DNA from: Agromyces hippuratus
Lineage (GTDB): Bacteria > Actinomycetota > Actinomycetes > Actinomycetales > Microbacteriaceae
Length of the DNA: 64,000 bases
Assembly (NCBI RefSeq): GCF_013410355.1
Contig: NZ_JACCFI010000001.1
Location: 1,798,001 to 1,862,000, forward strand
Reading direction: 5' to 3'
Both the position numbers and the translations under genes were made by a program. The number at the start of each line of letters is the position of its first letter. Positions within the stretch are counted from its first letter, which is position 1. Below are positions 34,666-42,386 of the stretch, one piece after another. Under the pieces are notes generated by a model. It saw only the letters and a program-made list of their open reading frames with translations. It did no database searches and was not told where the DNA came from.

Positions 34666-37600
34666 TCACTTCACTTGAGGGGCGACGACCGGATTGGCAG
34701 GAGCATCAGCATCCGCGGCGTCACCAGCATCGCTCGCATCAGCGCCCGAGTCTCCATCCGCAGCGTCGCCCGCATCAGCAGCGTCGTCCGCATCCGCAAC
34801 GTCGTCCGTCTCAGCAGCCGCGTCCGAGTCCGCGTCCGCATCGTTCGCAGCGGCGCCATCCGCATCCGTATCGGCCGCCGCATCCGCACTCGCATCTGCG
34901 TCCGAGACCGCATCCTTCGGCGGATCGACCTCGAGCTCGAACCTCTTCAGCCCCTCAACCAAGCGGACGTTCTGGTCGTACAGACCCTGCCACTCGCCGA
35001 GGGCCCGCTCGCGGTCGGCGTCGCTCGCTTCCGGATCCTCGTAGATCTTCCGGCGCTCCTCGATCAGCTCGATGTTGCGCTCCTGCCAGCGCACATTCGC
35101 CGCTCGTTCCCGGTCGATCATCGCCTGTGGGCGATCTGCCATATCGGGGTTGTCGCCCCACTCCAACAGCATCGTCAACTCGGCGTCGGTGCGAGGCGTC
35201 GACGTCTTGATCACCTCGGCTGTCGGCACCAGGTCGTCGACCCGCATCGCGACGATGTCCTTCCACGGCTCCGAATCGCGCTCGTTGAAGAACATGCCGT
35301 CGAGCGAGGCGGATGCGTCGGTGTCGTTCACCTGCGCGTCGACCAGCCTGACTCCGTCGGCCTCCCTCACGAAGGAGAAGATGTGCGCACCACCATCGCG
35401 CCAGTGGCCGGTGATGAATCCGCGGGCACCGACAGGCCAGGAACTGGCCATGTCGTTCAACGCCTGCAGCGCCGTGTCACCCTCGAAGTCGCTGAGATTC
35501 TCGAAGTCCCGGGCACTGCCGTCCGCCTGCACCCAGTCCGCGGCGATCGCAAACGGGTATCGCCCTTCGAACGAGTCGGCATGCGTGCCGGCATCCGGGT
35601 CGGAGACCGAGCCCATGACGGTTGGACTGGCCATCACGTCGTATCCACGGGCACGCAGCTCGAGTGCGTTGATGACGAAGTGGCAGTTGTTGCCGAAGCG
35701 GCCGCCGTCGGCCCAGAGTCCGACCTCGTTGACCATCCGGATCGAAACGTTGAGGGCTTCAGGGGCATCCAGGTGAGGGAAGTGCGCGTCGAGGATCGGG
35801 TCGTGCATCCTCTCCGGCACCACCGCCTGGTCTTCGGGTTCCGCATCCGCAGGCTCCGCGTCCGCAGGCTCCGCGTCTGCAGAGTCCGCGTCTGCAGAGT
35901 CCGCGTCCGCAGGCTCCGCGTCCGCAGAGTCCGCGTCCGCAGGCTCCGCGTCCGCCGCCTCCGGTTCCGTGGATGACGGATCGGACTCGGCGACATCGGC
36001 AGCGTCCGCCTCGTCGGGCTCCACGTTCGTGGGGTCCGTGTCCGTAGTCTCGGGAGTCGCATCCGCAGACTCCGGGTTCGCATCCGCAGACTCGGGAGTC
36101 GCATCCGCAGACTCCGGGTTCGCATTCGGGTCGGTCGCCGTCTGTTCAGGCACAGCTGCATCATCGACACCGTCCGATACCGAGTCGGTGACTGTCGGGT
36201 CGGCATGCGGCGCCGCGTCGTTCGGTGTAGAGCCGTCGTGCGCATCGGTGGACGACTCGTCAACAGCATGCGTCGACGTCTCCGGCGACACCGCGGCACC
36301 CGACCTCGTCGGAGCAGCCGGCGTTGCCGTGCTCGCACCGGTGCCTGTACCCGTGCTCGCGGCCGAGGTCGCGCCCGGTCCCGAAGTCACCGGAGTGGCC
36401 GCGGTCAGCGTGGCCTGCGACGCCACGGCGCCCGTCTCGACGTTCTTCGCGCCGAGTTCGACCTGCAGCTTGATGTGCGGCAGCAGCTTCGGGTCGATGG
36501 AGAGCGTGGCGCCCGCGACGTCGGCCCTCAGATCGTCGATACGGCGGCCGCTCCACGCAGGACCGAGCGAACTGTTGACATGGGAGTCGCCCGCGCCGTC
36601 GAAGCGGTCCGCCCGGCCTCCCGCGCTCTGGTCGGGGCCGTGCAGCACCGCGGGCTTCGCGAAGGGTACGCCCGCGGCCGACAGCGCCTTGGTCGCATTG
36701 CTCTGCTGGGTGAGTGCAACCCTGTTATACGTGTCGTAGAAGGCGATGTTGTGCCGCCACTCGGCCACGGTCAGGTCGTTGAGCCCTTGCTGCTGCAGAC
36801 CGACCTGCCGCTGGAACTCGGCCCAATCGTGGTTGTCCTTCGTGCGGTTGAAGGGGTCGACCTCGATCGGTTCCTTGAGCGAGAACGAGCCGTCATCGTT
36901 GCGCACGATCGGAGAATCAGGCTGCGCCGCGAGCGCATCGAGCTCCTGACGGATCTCGGGCGTCAGTTCGGGGATGTGATAGCCGTTGTACGTGGTACCG
37001 GCACCCTGGGATCCGTCTGACGCATGATCGGGGGCAACCGTCGCCTGGCTCGTCCACTTCGGCCAGCGACGGCCGCGGCCGTCGCCGTCGGCGTCCGCGC
37101 TGGTTCCGTCATCGGTCGTCCCCTCAGGCGTTCCTGCGTCGACGCCGGTCGACGGCGTCGCGCCGTCGGGTGTCGTCGCGTCAGGCGTCGCGCCATCGGG
37201 CGTCGCACCATCGGGCGTCGCGCCATCGGGGCTGGCGACGTTCTCCGGAGTGATCGAGGCATCCCAGTTCGTGGCGTTCGGCTCGTGCGGCGGCCACGGC
37301 GACATGTCACCCGTCTGCGCGTCGAGCGACCACACCTGCGTGCCGTCGTAGTAGGCATTGAACCAGTGGCCGTCGCCGCTGGACCGGTCGATGCCGACCA
37401 CGCAGTGCGAGCCGGCGCCCATCGCGGTGAGCGAGTCGGCGATCTGCTGCGGGGTCATCGGCGTCTGCGGCAGACCTGTCCGCGCTTCCATCTCGGGCAC
37501 GTCGAGGGTGCCGGTGGGCGCCTCCGACGTCGAGTCGCCGTTGAGGAAGTCGTTCAGGATCGCCGAGGTGTTGCCGCAGTTCGTCGCATACCCGTTCGCG

Positions 37601-40200
37601 GGGTTGTGCGGGTCGAAGTTCGGGTTGATCTCCGCCAGCGCCTGACGGATCTCCGCTTCGGTCCGGCTGCTCTGCTGCGGGGTCGCGTCGGCATCAGGCG
37701 TTCCGCCGTCGGCACCCGAGCCGGCCCCACCGTCAGGCGTCGTGCCATCGGGGGTCGAGCCGTCACCGGTCGACGATCCGTCATGGTTGGCGCCATCGGG
37801 CGTCGAGCCGTTCGGCGCCGAACCATCGGAGGCAGTGGACTGCGTCGTGCTGCCGGAGGAGGTCGATGAGCCGGCCGCCTGCGATCCGGGAAGGGTCGGG
37901 CGCATCAGCACTGCCGCCGCAGCGGCGGCACCGGTGCCCGCCATCGCGGTCGCGGCCTCGGGTGAGAGGTCGCCGAGGTCGACGCCGTCTGACGAGGATT
38001 CGGCGGCCGCGTCGCCGGCCGGGTCGGGGTTGATGCCGTCGACGTCGGTGCCATCGGCATCGGATGCCGCAGACTCAGGCGCATCGGGAGCATCAGCGTC
38101 TGCGTTCGACGTGGTGGCGGCCGGCGTGCTGGCGGCCTGGGGCGCACCGTCGGAGTGCGCCTCGGGAGTCGCCCCGTCGGCGGAACCGGCATCGGTCGTC
38201 GCAACGTCTGGTGTCCCGGCATCGGGAGCGCTCGGCGCATCCGGCGTCCCCGCATCAGGAGCACTCGGCGCATCCGGCGTTCCGGCATCCGGGGTGCTCG
38301 GCGCATCCGGGGTGCTCGGCGCATCGGAGGTGCTCGTTCCGGCATCCGGGGTGCTCGGCGCATCAGGCGTCCCGGCATCCGGCGCGCTCGGCGCATCCGG
38401 GGTGCTCGGCGCATCAGGCGTCCCGGCATCCGGCGCGCTCGGCGCATCCGGGGTGCTCGGCGCATCAGGCGTCCCGGCATCCGGCGCGCTCGGCGCATCC
38501 GGGGTGCTCGGCGCATCAGGCGTCCCGGCATCCGGCGCGCTCGGCGCATCCGGGGTGCTCGGCGCATCCGGCGTCCCGGCATCCGGAGTACTGGGCGCAT
38601 CAGGCGTGCTCGGCGTACCAGCGTCAGGCGACCCGCCGTCGGCCGAACCGCCAGGAGTGGGCCCGCCGTCGCCGAGGTCGATCGGCGAGCCGTCGCCGGC
38701 ACCGTTCGAGCCTCCGTCACCGGAACCCGGCGTCGGAATACCCGAGGAATCGGTGTCGACCGACGTGCCGCCGGTGCCGTTCGAGTTCGACGACGGAGTG
38801 CCCGAGCCCGGTGTCGGCGTTCCGTCGGCGGAGGTGTTCGCGCCGGGGGTCCCGGCTCCGGGGCCCGCCGGTGAACCGGAGTCCCCGCCGCGAACCGCGC
38901 TGATGCCTCGGCCGACGGCCGTGAAGCCACCGCCCATGAGCGAGCCCAGCACCATCGCGGAGATCGGGTTGAACTCGCCGCCCGTCATGCCCGACTCGAC
39001 CGCGGCACTCGCGAGGCCGTCGATCGCACCAGCTCCGGTCTCGCCGGCGATCTGGCGAGTGCCCGCCTTGATTCCCGGACCGCCGCTGCCGCCCAGGAGC
39101 CTCGAGGCGGGCGACGCCACCGCGCCACCGGCGAACGCGGAGATGAACGCCGTGCCGACGTCCTGCGCCTGGTAGTCCTTCTCGTCGGCGCGGGCGGCGT
39201 TGACGCTCGTCGTCGCGATCGCGCTCGCGAGGCCCGCCTGCAGGCCCTCCTTGGCTGCGCGCAGTCCGCCGCGAACGAGCGCGCCCTTGACACCGCGGAT
39301 ACCGCGGAGGAAGTCCTTCAGTCGGTCGATGAGCTTCGCGATCTTGATGCACCAGCGCACGACCGTGGTGCCGACCTTCGCCGCGGTGGCGATGGCGCCG
39401 ATGCCTGCGGTGACGACGGTGAGCAGGCCACCGATGGCGAGTTCGGCGGCGATCTCGATCGCCATCTGCTTCAGGAACCATCCGAGCTCTTCGCGCATGT
39501 TCCGCAGCTGCGTGCGGAAGTCGGAGATCCAGTCGCGCATCCCGTTCGCGTTCGTCTCCATGCTCTGCAGTCCGGAGCTGATGCTGTTGCGGCAACTCAG
39601 CACCTTCGCCGACTGCGGGAAAGTCATCGCGCCGACGCTCGTCAGGCTCGACGAGACCTGGCTGCGCGCGGTTCGGATGCTCTGGGCGAAATCGCCCCAC
39701 GCCTCTGACGCGCTCTGCAGCTTGTCTTCGTCGCCGGTCGGGATCACGACGCCGACCTGCTGCAGCCCCCACTCGATGAGCTCCTGGAACTCGCCGAGGG
39801 CACCGGGCCATCCGGCGCCGAGTGCGCTGGGCGGGTTCGCCTTGGCCTCGTCGAAGTGAGCGGTCTCCGGCTGCGGTGAGGCACTCTTGGGGTCGAGGCC
39901 GGCGCCCGGCTTCTGCGCGGCGTCGTAGGCGCGGGCGGTGTTGTTGAGGGCGGCGTCGACGAGCCGCAGCGAGTTCGAGAACGAACGGACGCCATCGATC
40001 GTCGGACCGGCGAGCGCGTCGTAGCCCTCGCTGCCCTGGCAGAACTCTTCGGCTGCGTTGTCATCGCCGGCCATGCCGGCGCTGCCGCCGAGGCTGTGCG
40101 ACAGCACACTGATCGCAGTGTCGAGCGACTGGGCGATGCCGTAGAGCTCTTGGCCGTCTTGCACCAGACGTGCAGGATCGAGTTTCACGTTGTCCGACAT
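34666..40200 (-). CDS. giant WXG100-secretion effector with three toxin domains
   Basis: The 1844-residue protein has, in order: a helical WXG100/CpnT-like N-terminus (1-250); a hydrophobic segment (~247-274); a Gly/Ala-rich linker; Pro/Asp repeats (515-665); a papain-like domain (~846-985) with Cys875 in NCGN, His945 in DGHWFN and Asp960 in LDAQTG, as in toxin glutamine deamidases; an Ntox15-type domain (~1072-1255) with the HxxD motif His1187-Gly-Pro-Asp1190; acidic repeats (~1353-1456); a second papain-like domain (~1462-1660) with Cys1506 in NNCH, His1606 in GGAHIF and Asp1621 in VDAQ; and an Asp/Ala-rich tail. It is probably exported by the ESX-like system upstream to kill or modify neighbouring cells. 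The three activities are inferred from motifs. Confidence 0.9.
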   Translation of the reverse strand: MSDNVKLDPARLVQDGQELYGIAQSLDTAISVLSHSLGGSAGMAGDDNAAEEFCQGSEGYDALAGPTIDGVRSFSNSLRLVDAALNNTARAYDAAQKPGAGLDPKSASPQPETAHFDEAKANPPSALGAGWPGALGEFQELIEWGLQQVGVVIPTGDEDKLQSASEAWGDFAQSIRTARSQVSSSLTSVGAMTFPQSAKVLSCRNSISSGLQSMETNANGMRDWISDFRTQLRNMREELGWFLKQMAIEIAAELAIGGLLTVVTAGIGAIATAAKVGTTVVRWCIKIAKLIDRLKDFLRGIRGVKGALVRGGLRAAKEGLQAGLASAIATTSVNAARADEKDYQAQDVGTAFISAFAGGAVASPASRLLGGSGGPGIKAGTRQIAGETGAGAIDGLASAAVESGMTGGEFNPISAMVLGSLMGGGFTAVGRGISAVRGGDSGSPAGPGAGTPGANTSADGTPTPGSGTPSSNSNGTGGTSVDTDSSGIPTPGSGDGGSNGAGDGSPIDLGDGGPTPGGSADGGSPDAGTPSTPDAPSTPDAGTPDAPSTPDAPSAPDAGTPDAPSTPDAPSAPDAGTPDAPSTPDAPSAPDAGTPDAPSTPDAPSAPDAGTPDAPSTPDAGTSTSDAPSTPDAPSTPDAGTPDAPSAPDAGTPDAPSAPDAGTPDVATTDAGSADGATPEAHSDGAPQAASTPAATTSNADADAPDAPESAASDADGTDVDGINPDPAGDAAAESSSDGVDLGDLSPEAATAMAGTGAAAAAAVLMRPTLPGSQAAGSSTSSGSTTQSTASDGSAPNGSTPDGANHDGSSTGDGSTPDGTTPDGGAGSGADGGTPDADATPQQSSRTEAEIRQALAEINPNFDPHNPANGYATNCGNTSAILNDFLNGDSTSEAPTGTLDVPEMEARTGLPQTPMTPQQIADSLTAMGAGSHCVVGIDRSSGDGHWFNAYYDGTQVWSLDAQTGDMSPWPPHEPNATNWDASITPENVASPDGATPDGATPDGATPDATTPDGATPSTGVDAGTPEGTTDDGTSADADGDGRGRRWPKWTSQATVAPDHASDGSQGAGTTYNGYHIPELTPEIRQELDALAAQPDSPIVRNDDGSFSLKEPIEVDPFNRTKDNHDWAEFQRQVGLQQQGLNDLTVAEWRHNIAFYDTYNRVALTQQSNATKALSAAGVPFAKPAVLHGPDQSAGGRADRFDGAGDSHVNSSLGPAWSGRRIDDLRADVAGATLSIDPKLLPHIKLQVELGAKNVETGAVASQATLTAATPVTSGPGATSAASTGTGTGASTATPAAPTRSGAAVSPETSTHAVDESSTDAHDGSTPNDAAPHADPTVTDSVSDGVDDAAVPEQTATDPNANPESADATPESADANPESADATPETTDTDPTNVEPDEADAADVAESDPSSTEPEAADAEPADADSADAEPADADSADADSADAEPADAEPADAEPEDQAVVPERMHDPILDAHFPHLDAPEALNVSIRMVNEVGLWADGGRFGNNCHFVINALELRARGYDVMASPTVMGSVSDPDAGTHADSFEGRYPFAIAADWVQADGSARDFENLSDFEGDTALQALNDMASSWPVGARGFITGHWRDGGAHIFSFVREADGVRLVDAQVNDTDASASLDGMFFNERDSEPWKDIVAMRVDDLVPTAEVIKTSTPRTDAELTMLLEWGDNPDMADRPQAMIDRERAANVRWQERNIELIEERRKIYEDPEASDADRERALGEWQGLYDQNVRLVEGLKRFELEVDPPKDAVSDADASADAAADTDADGAAANDADADSDAAAETDDVADADDAADAGDAADGDSGADASDAGDAADADAPANPVVAPQVK
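35833..36144 (-). repeat. acidic Ala/Asp/Glu repeats within the toxin gene
   Basis: These codons encode ESADATPESADANP and then ADAEPADADSADAEP-type repeats (residues ~1353-1456) between the Ntox15 and second papain-like domains. The DNA repeats the words GCATCCGCAGACTC and GTCCGCAGGCTCC. It is a flexible linker, and copy number may vary between strains. Confidence 0.85.
38206..38658 (-). repeat. Pro/Asp low-complexity block with 51-bp tandem units in the toxin gene
   Basis: Residues 515-665 are made of TPDAP, SAPDAG and TPDAG units. Four exact copies of a 51-bp unit (17 residues, TPDAPSAPDAGTPDAPS) run from 38342 to 38545, followed by a partial copy. The block separates the secretion-targeting part from the toxin modules. 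Such identical units are prone to gain or loss. Confidence 0.9.
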
Positions 40201-40207
40201 GAGGTCC

Positions 40208-40516
40208 CTATCCGAGGTTTGCTTCGATGCTGGACCAGTCGGTCGTCAGCTTCTCGATCGTGGTCGAGTACGAGTTGTGCGAGGTCTCCACCTGCTGGCG
40301 CAGGGACTCGGCGACGCCCTCGAGCGAGGTCGCCCCTACCGCCCATGCCTCGAACGAGCCGAGGAACGCCTGCATCGCGGGGCCCTGCCATTCGTTGGGC
40401 AGCATGTATGCGAACCCGCTCGCGCCCTGCTTGAGCGCTGAGCAGTACGCCACGAGTTCGCCCATCGTCTGCACGAGAGCCTGAAGCTCCGAGACGTCTG
40501 CCTGCTGTTCAGCCAC
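40208..40516 (-). CDS. WXG100-like small protein, probable partner or chaperone of the toxin
   Basis: From the GTG at 40516 (after GGAG) the product is 102 residues: two long helices around a turn with NEWQGPAMQAF, a W-x-G motif. An in-frame ATG four codons earlier lacks a ribosome-binding site. Such proteins form helical hairpins that pair with each other or with an effector N-terminus for export. It lies 7 bases upstream of the toxin and overlaps the previous gene, so the three are co-expressed. It may correspond functionally to the Lap partners of LXG toxins; that is inference. Confidence 0.8.
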   Translation of the reverse strand: MAEQQADVSELQALVQTMGELVAYCSALKQGASGFAYMLPNEWQGPAMQAFLGSFEAWAVGATSLEGVAESLRQQVETSHNSYSTTIEKLTTDWSSIEANLG

Positions 40517-41168
40517 GGTCTTCTCCATCGGTCGTTGCCGCATCGGGCGTTTCGGCCGCCGCATCGCCGGAATCCGATACGCCGAGCACCTGTTCGGGAG
40601 CCACCGCGGGCTCCCCATCGGCGCCGAGGCGGAACACGCCCGTGCCGATCGAGTCGTCGTCGCCATCGCCGTCGGTGTCGCCGGATCCGCCGCCGGTGGC
40701 CTGGCCGCCGGACTTGCGAGGGCCGAGCATGCCGCCGCCGAACTGCTCGACCTCGTCGTCGCCGGCGTAGTCGCGACCGAAGAACTCGGCCATGTCTTCG
40801 GCCTTCTCCTCACCGGAGGCGACACGCTTGCCCAGTCCGCCCGAGGCGTTCTTCACCGCGACCAGACCCTGCCGACCGCCCTTGAAGCTGCCGCCGACGC
40901 CGGACTCGGTTCGGGTGTAGGAGCCGTCTGCCGAGATGAGTCCCTGCTGCAGGCCGGTCAGTGCGAGACGCACCTGACCGGAGAGGGCGACGAACGTCGC
41001 CCAGTTCTCGCCGAACTTGTCGGCGTCTTCACCGACCCAGGTGGCATCGACCGTTCGCGTGACCGTGCCGTCGACGGCCGCCAGGTTCGCATCGAATGCG
41101 ACGATGACGTTTCCGATGAGCGCGGCCACCTCGCTGAGCGAGTCGGCGCGTACCTTGAAATAGACCAT
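40509..41168 (-). CDS. WXG100-like protein with a long Gly/Asp-rich tail
   Basis: The 219-residue protein starts as a WXG100 hairpin: helix 1 (VAALIGNVIVAFDANLAAVD), the turn with ATWVGEDADKFGENW (W-x-G), then helix 2. After residue ~105 it continues into a linker and a Gly/Asp-rich disordered tail (QATGGGSGDTDGDGDDDSIG). It lacks a signal peptide. The extension suggests a substrate-adaptor rather than a simple EsxA. It overlaps the next gene at its 3' end. Confidence 0.75.
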   Translation of the reverse strand: MVYFKVRADSLSEVAALIGNVIVAFDANLAAVDGTVTRTVDATWVGEDADKFGENWATFVALSGQVRLALTGLQQGLISADGSYTRTESGVGGSFKGGRQGLVAVKNASGGLGKRVASGEEKAEDMAEFFGRDYAGDDEVEQFGGGMLGPRKSGGQATGGGSGDTDGDGDDDSIGTGVFRLGADGEPAVAPEQVLGVSDSGDAAAETPDAATTDGEDRG

Positions 41169-41198
41169 GCGAGCTCCTGAGGGGTGAACGACTCAAGC

Positions 41199-41221
41199 GC
41201 CGACGCGAAGGCCGCGTCGGC
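41199..41221 (-). terminator. hairpin after the first WXG100 gene
   Basis: Eight-base perfect arms GCCGACGC/GCGTCGGC around a 7-base loop, about 20 bases past the stop. It may act as a partial terminator that keeps the first WXG100 protein more abundant than the genes behind it. Confidence 0.45.
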
Positions 41222-41239
41222 ACCTGAGAAAGGGGTTCG

Positions 41240-41533
41240 TCAGCCGTTGAAGGTGCCGGCGATCGCGTTCTCGCTGTCTTCGTACGAGAGCGCAGCCTGG
41301 TTGAGCAGGTCGCTGATGCCCTGGAGGGACTCCTTCAGCTGCAGACCGGCCTGGTCCCACTGCGAGTAGAGCTCGTTGAAGCTCTGCGACGCCGTGCCCG
41401 ACCAGTCGCCCGAGATCAGGCCCTCGACGAGGGACTTCAGGTTCGACAGCTGCGACTCGATCGACTGCGAGCCGCTCGAGAGCTGCCCGGCGACACCGGC
41501 CAGCGAGTCAGAAGTGACGCGGATTTCCGCCAT
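41240..41533 (-). CDS. EsxA-like WXG100 protein
   Basis: The 97-residue protein starts after a strong GGAGGAAACC. It is a textbook WXG100: W44-S-G in the turn (SGDWSGTASQSF) and a C-terminal YxxxE at Tyr84-Glu88 (SYEDSE), the type VII export signal. It is probably the secreted small substrate and system component. First gene of the toxin operon; a palindromic operator lies ~118 bases upstream and a hairpin follows it. Confidence 0.92.
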   Translation of the reverse strand: MAEIRVTSDSLAGVAGQLSSGSQSIESQLSNLKSLVEGLISGDWSGTASQSFNELYSQWDQAGLQLKESLQGISDLLNQAALSYEDSENAIAGTFNG

Positions 41534-41623
41534 GGTTTCCTCCGTGGGATCAACAGGAACGTTCAGGTTCACACGTCGTGCCGTGGCATCCGCTCAATGG
41601 AACGCCTTCGACCCGACACCTGT

Positions 41624-41670
41624 ACGTTACCCGGCGATCGGCGACCAGCCCATGGGGAGCACTCCCCATG
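41624..41670 (-). promoter_or_regulatory. candidate operator/promoter of the WXG100-toxin operon
   Basis: CATGGGGAGCACTCCCCATG (41651-41670) has 9-base perfect arms around CA and shares the core ATGGGGAG-N2-CTCCCCAT with 32666-32685. On the minus strand a -10-like TAACGT (41624-41629) lies about 21 bases downstream, so the palindrome would cover the -35 region, as for an activator or repressor site. Confidence 0.65.
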
Positions 41671-41687
41671 CAGGGCGCCCAGGCAGG

Positions 41688-42356
41688 TCAGGCCGAATGG
41701 ATGACGAAGTTCACGTCGCCGACCCACACGGTGTCGCCCGGGTGGACCTCGACCTTCGGGCCGCCGCTCTCGAGCGGGGTCAGCACGCCGTCGCGCTGCA
41801 CGCCGGAGCCGTTGCTCGACCCGGCGTCACCGGCGACGAGCACGCCGTCGTTCAACTCGAGGAACAGGTGCACCCGCGACATCGAGCGAGTGTCGTCTTC
41901 GACCTCGATCGCCTGCGCACCGGTCGCCTGCGCCGTCTGGGCTGGCTTTCGACCGATGACGGCGTTGCCGGCGATCCTGACGCGCTGCCCAGTGGAGAAC
42001 ACGAGCTCGGCACGGCTGAGGTGCTGGCGCACCTCGACCGGGGCGGCCTTGGCCACGGGTGCATCGGGCTCAGCGGTGCCGCGCTGCTGCCACGGAAGCG
42101 TTCCGGGAAGCGGCACCGGGTCGACGGCCGAGGTCACGCGGGGAGCCGCCTGATGCTGGACGGCGGGCGCCGAAGCGGCCCCGGGCGAGAACTGCGCGGG
42201 CACCGGGGGCTTCTCCGACTGCGGGATCAGCTGTCCGCATTCGAGACAGAACATGCTGTTCGGCTGCAGGGTCGCATCGCAGTAGACGCAACGCGTGGAG
42301 GCCACGGCGAACTTCCCTTCCTCGGTGATCGGGGCATCGACCCCCTGTTCCGGCAT
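41688..42356 (-). CDS. zinc-ribbon and FHA-domain protein of the type VII locus
   Basis: The 222-residue protein has an N-terminal zinc ribbon (Cys23, Cys26, Cys37, Cys40), a Pro/Ala linker, and an FHA domain from ~115 on. FHA marks: VIGRKP, SMSRVHL and SSNGSG, the residues that read phospho-threonine. FHA proteins regulate or assemble secretion systems after Ser/Thr phosphorylation. It lies ~30 bases after the ATPase gene and is probably part of the same transcript. The phospho-partner is unknown. Confidence 0.88.
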   Translation of the reverse strand: MPEQGVDAPITEEGKFAVASTRCVYCDATLQPNSMFCLECGQLIPQSEKPPVPAQFSPGAASAPAVQHQAAPRVTSAVDPVPLPGTLPWQQRGTAEPDAPVAKAAPVEVRQHLSRAELVFSTGQRVRIAGNAVIGRKPAQTAQATGAQAIEVEDDTRSMSRVHLFLELNDGVLVAGDAGSSNGSGVQRDGVLTPLESGGPKVEVHPGDTVWVGDVNFVIHSA

Positions 42357-42386
42357 CCAGTGTACGGCGGCGCGACACCGCCGCCG

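Noticed and set aside
38064..38903. CRISPR-like array of short repeats
   Set aside because: The repeats are contiguous, in frame, without spacers, and encode TPDAP-type linkers in the toxin gene.
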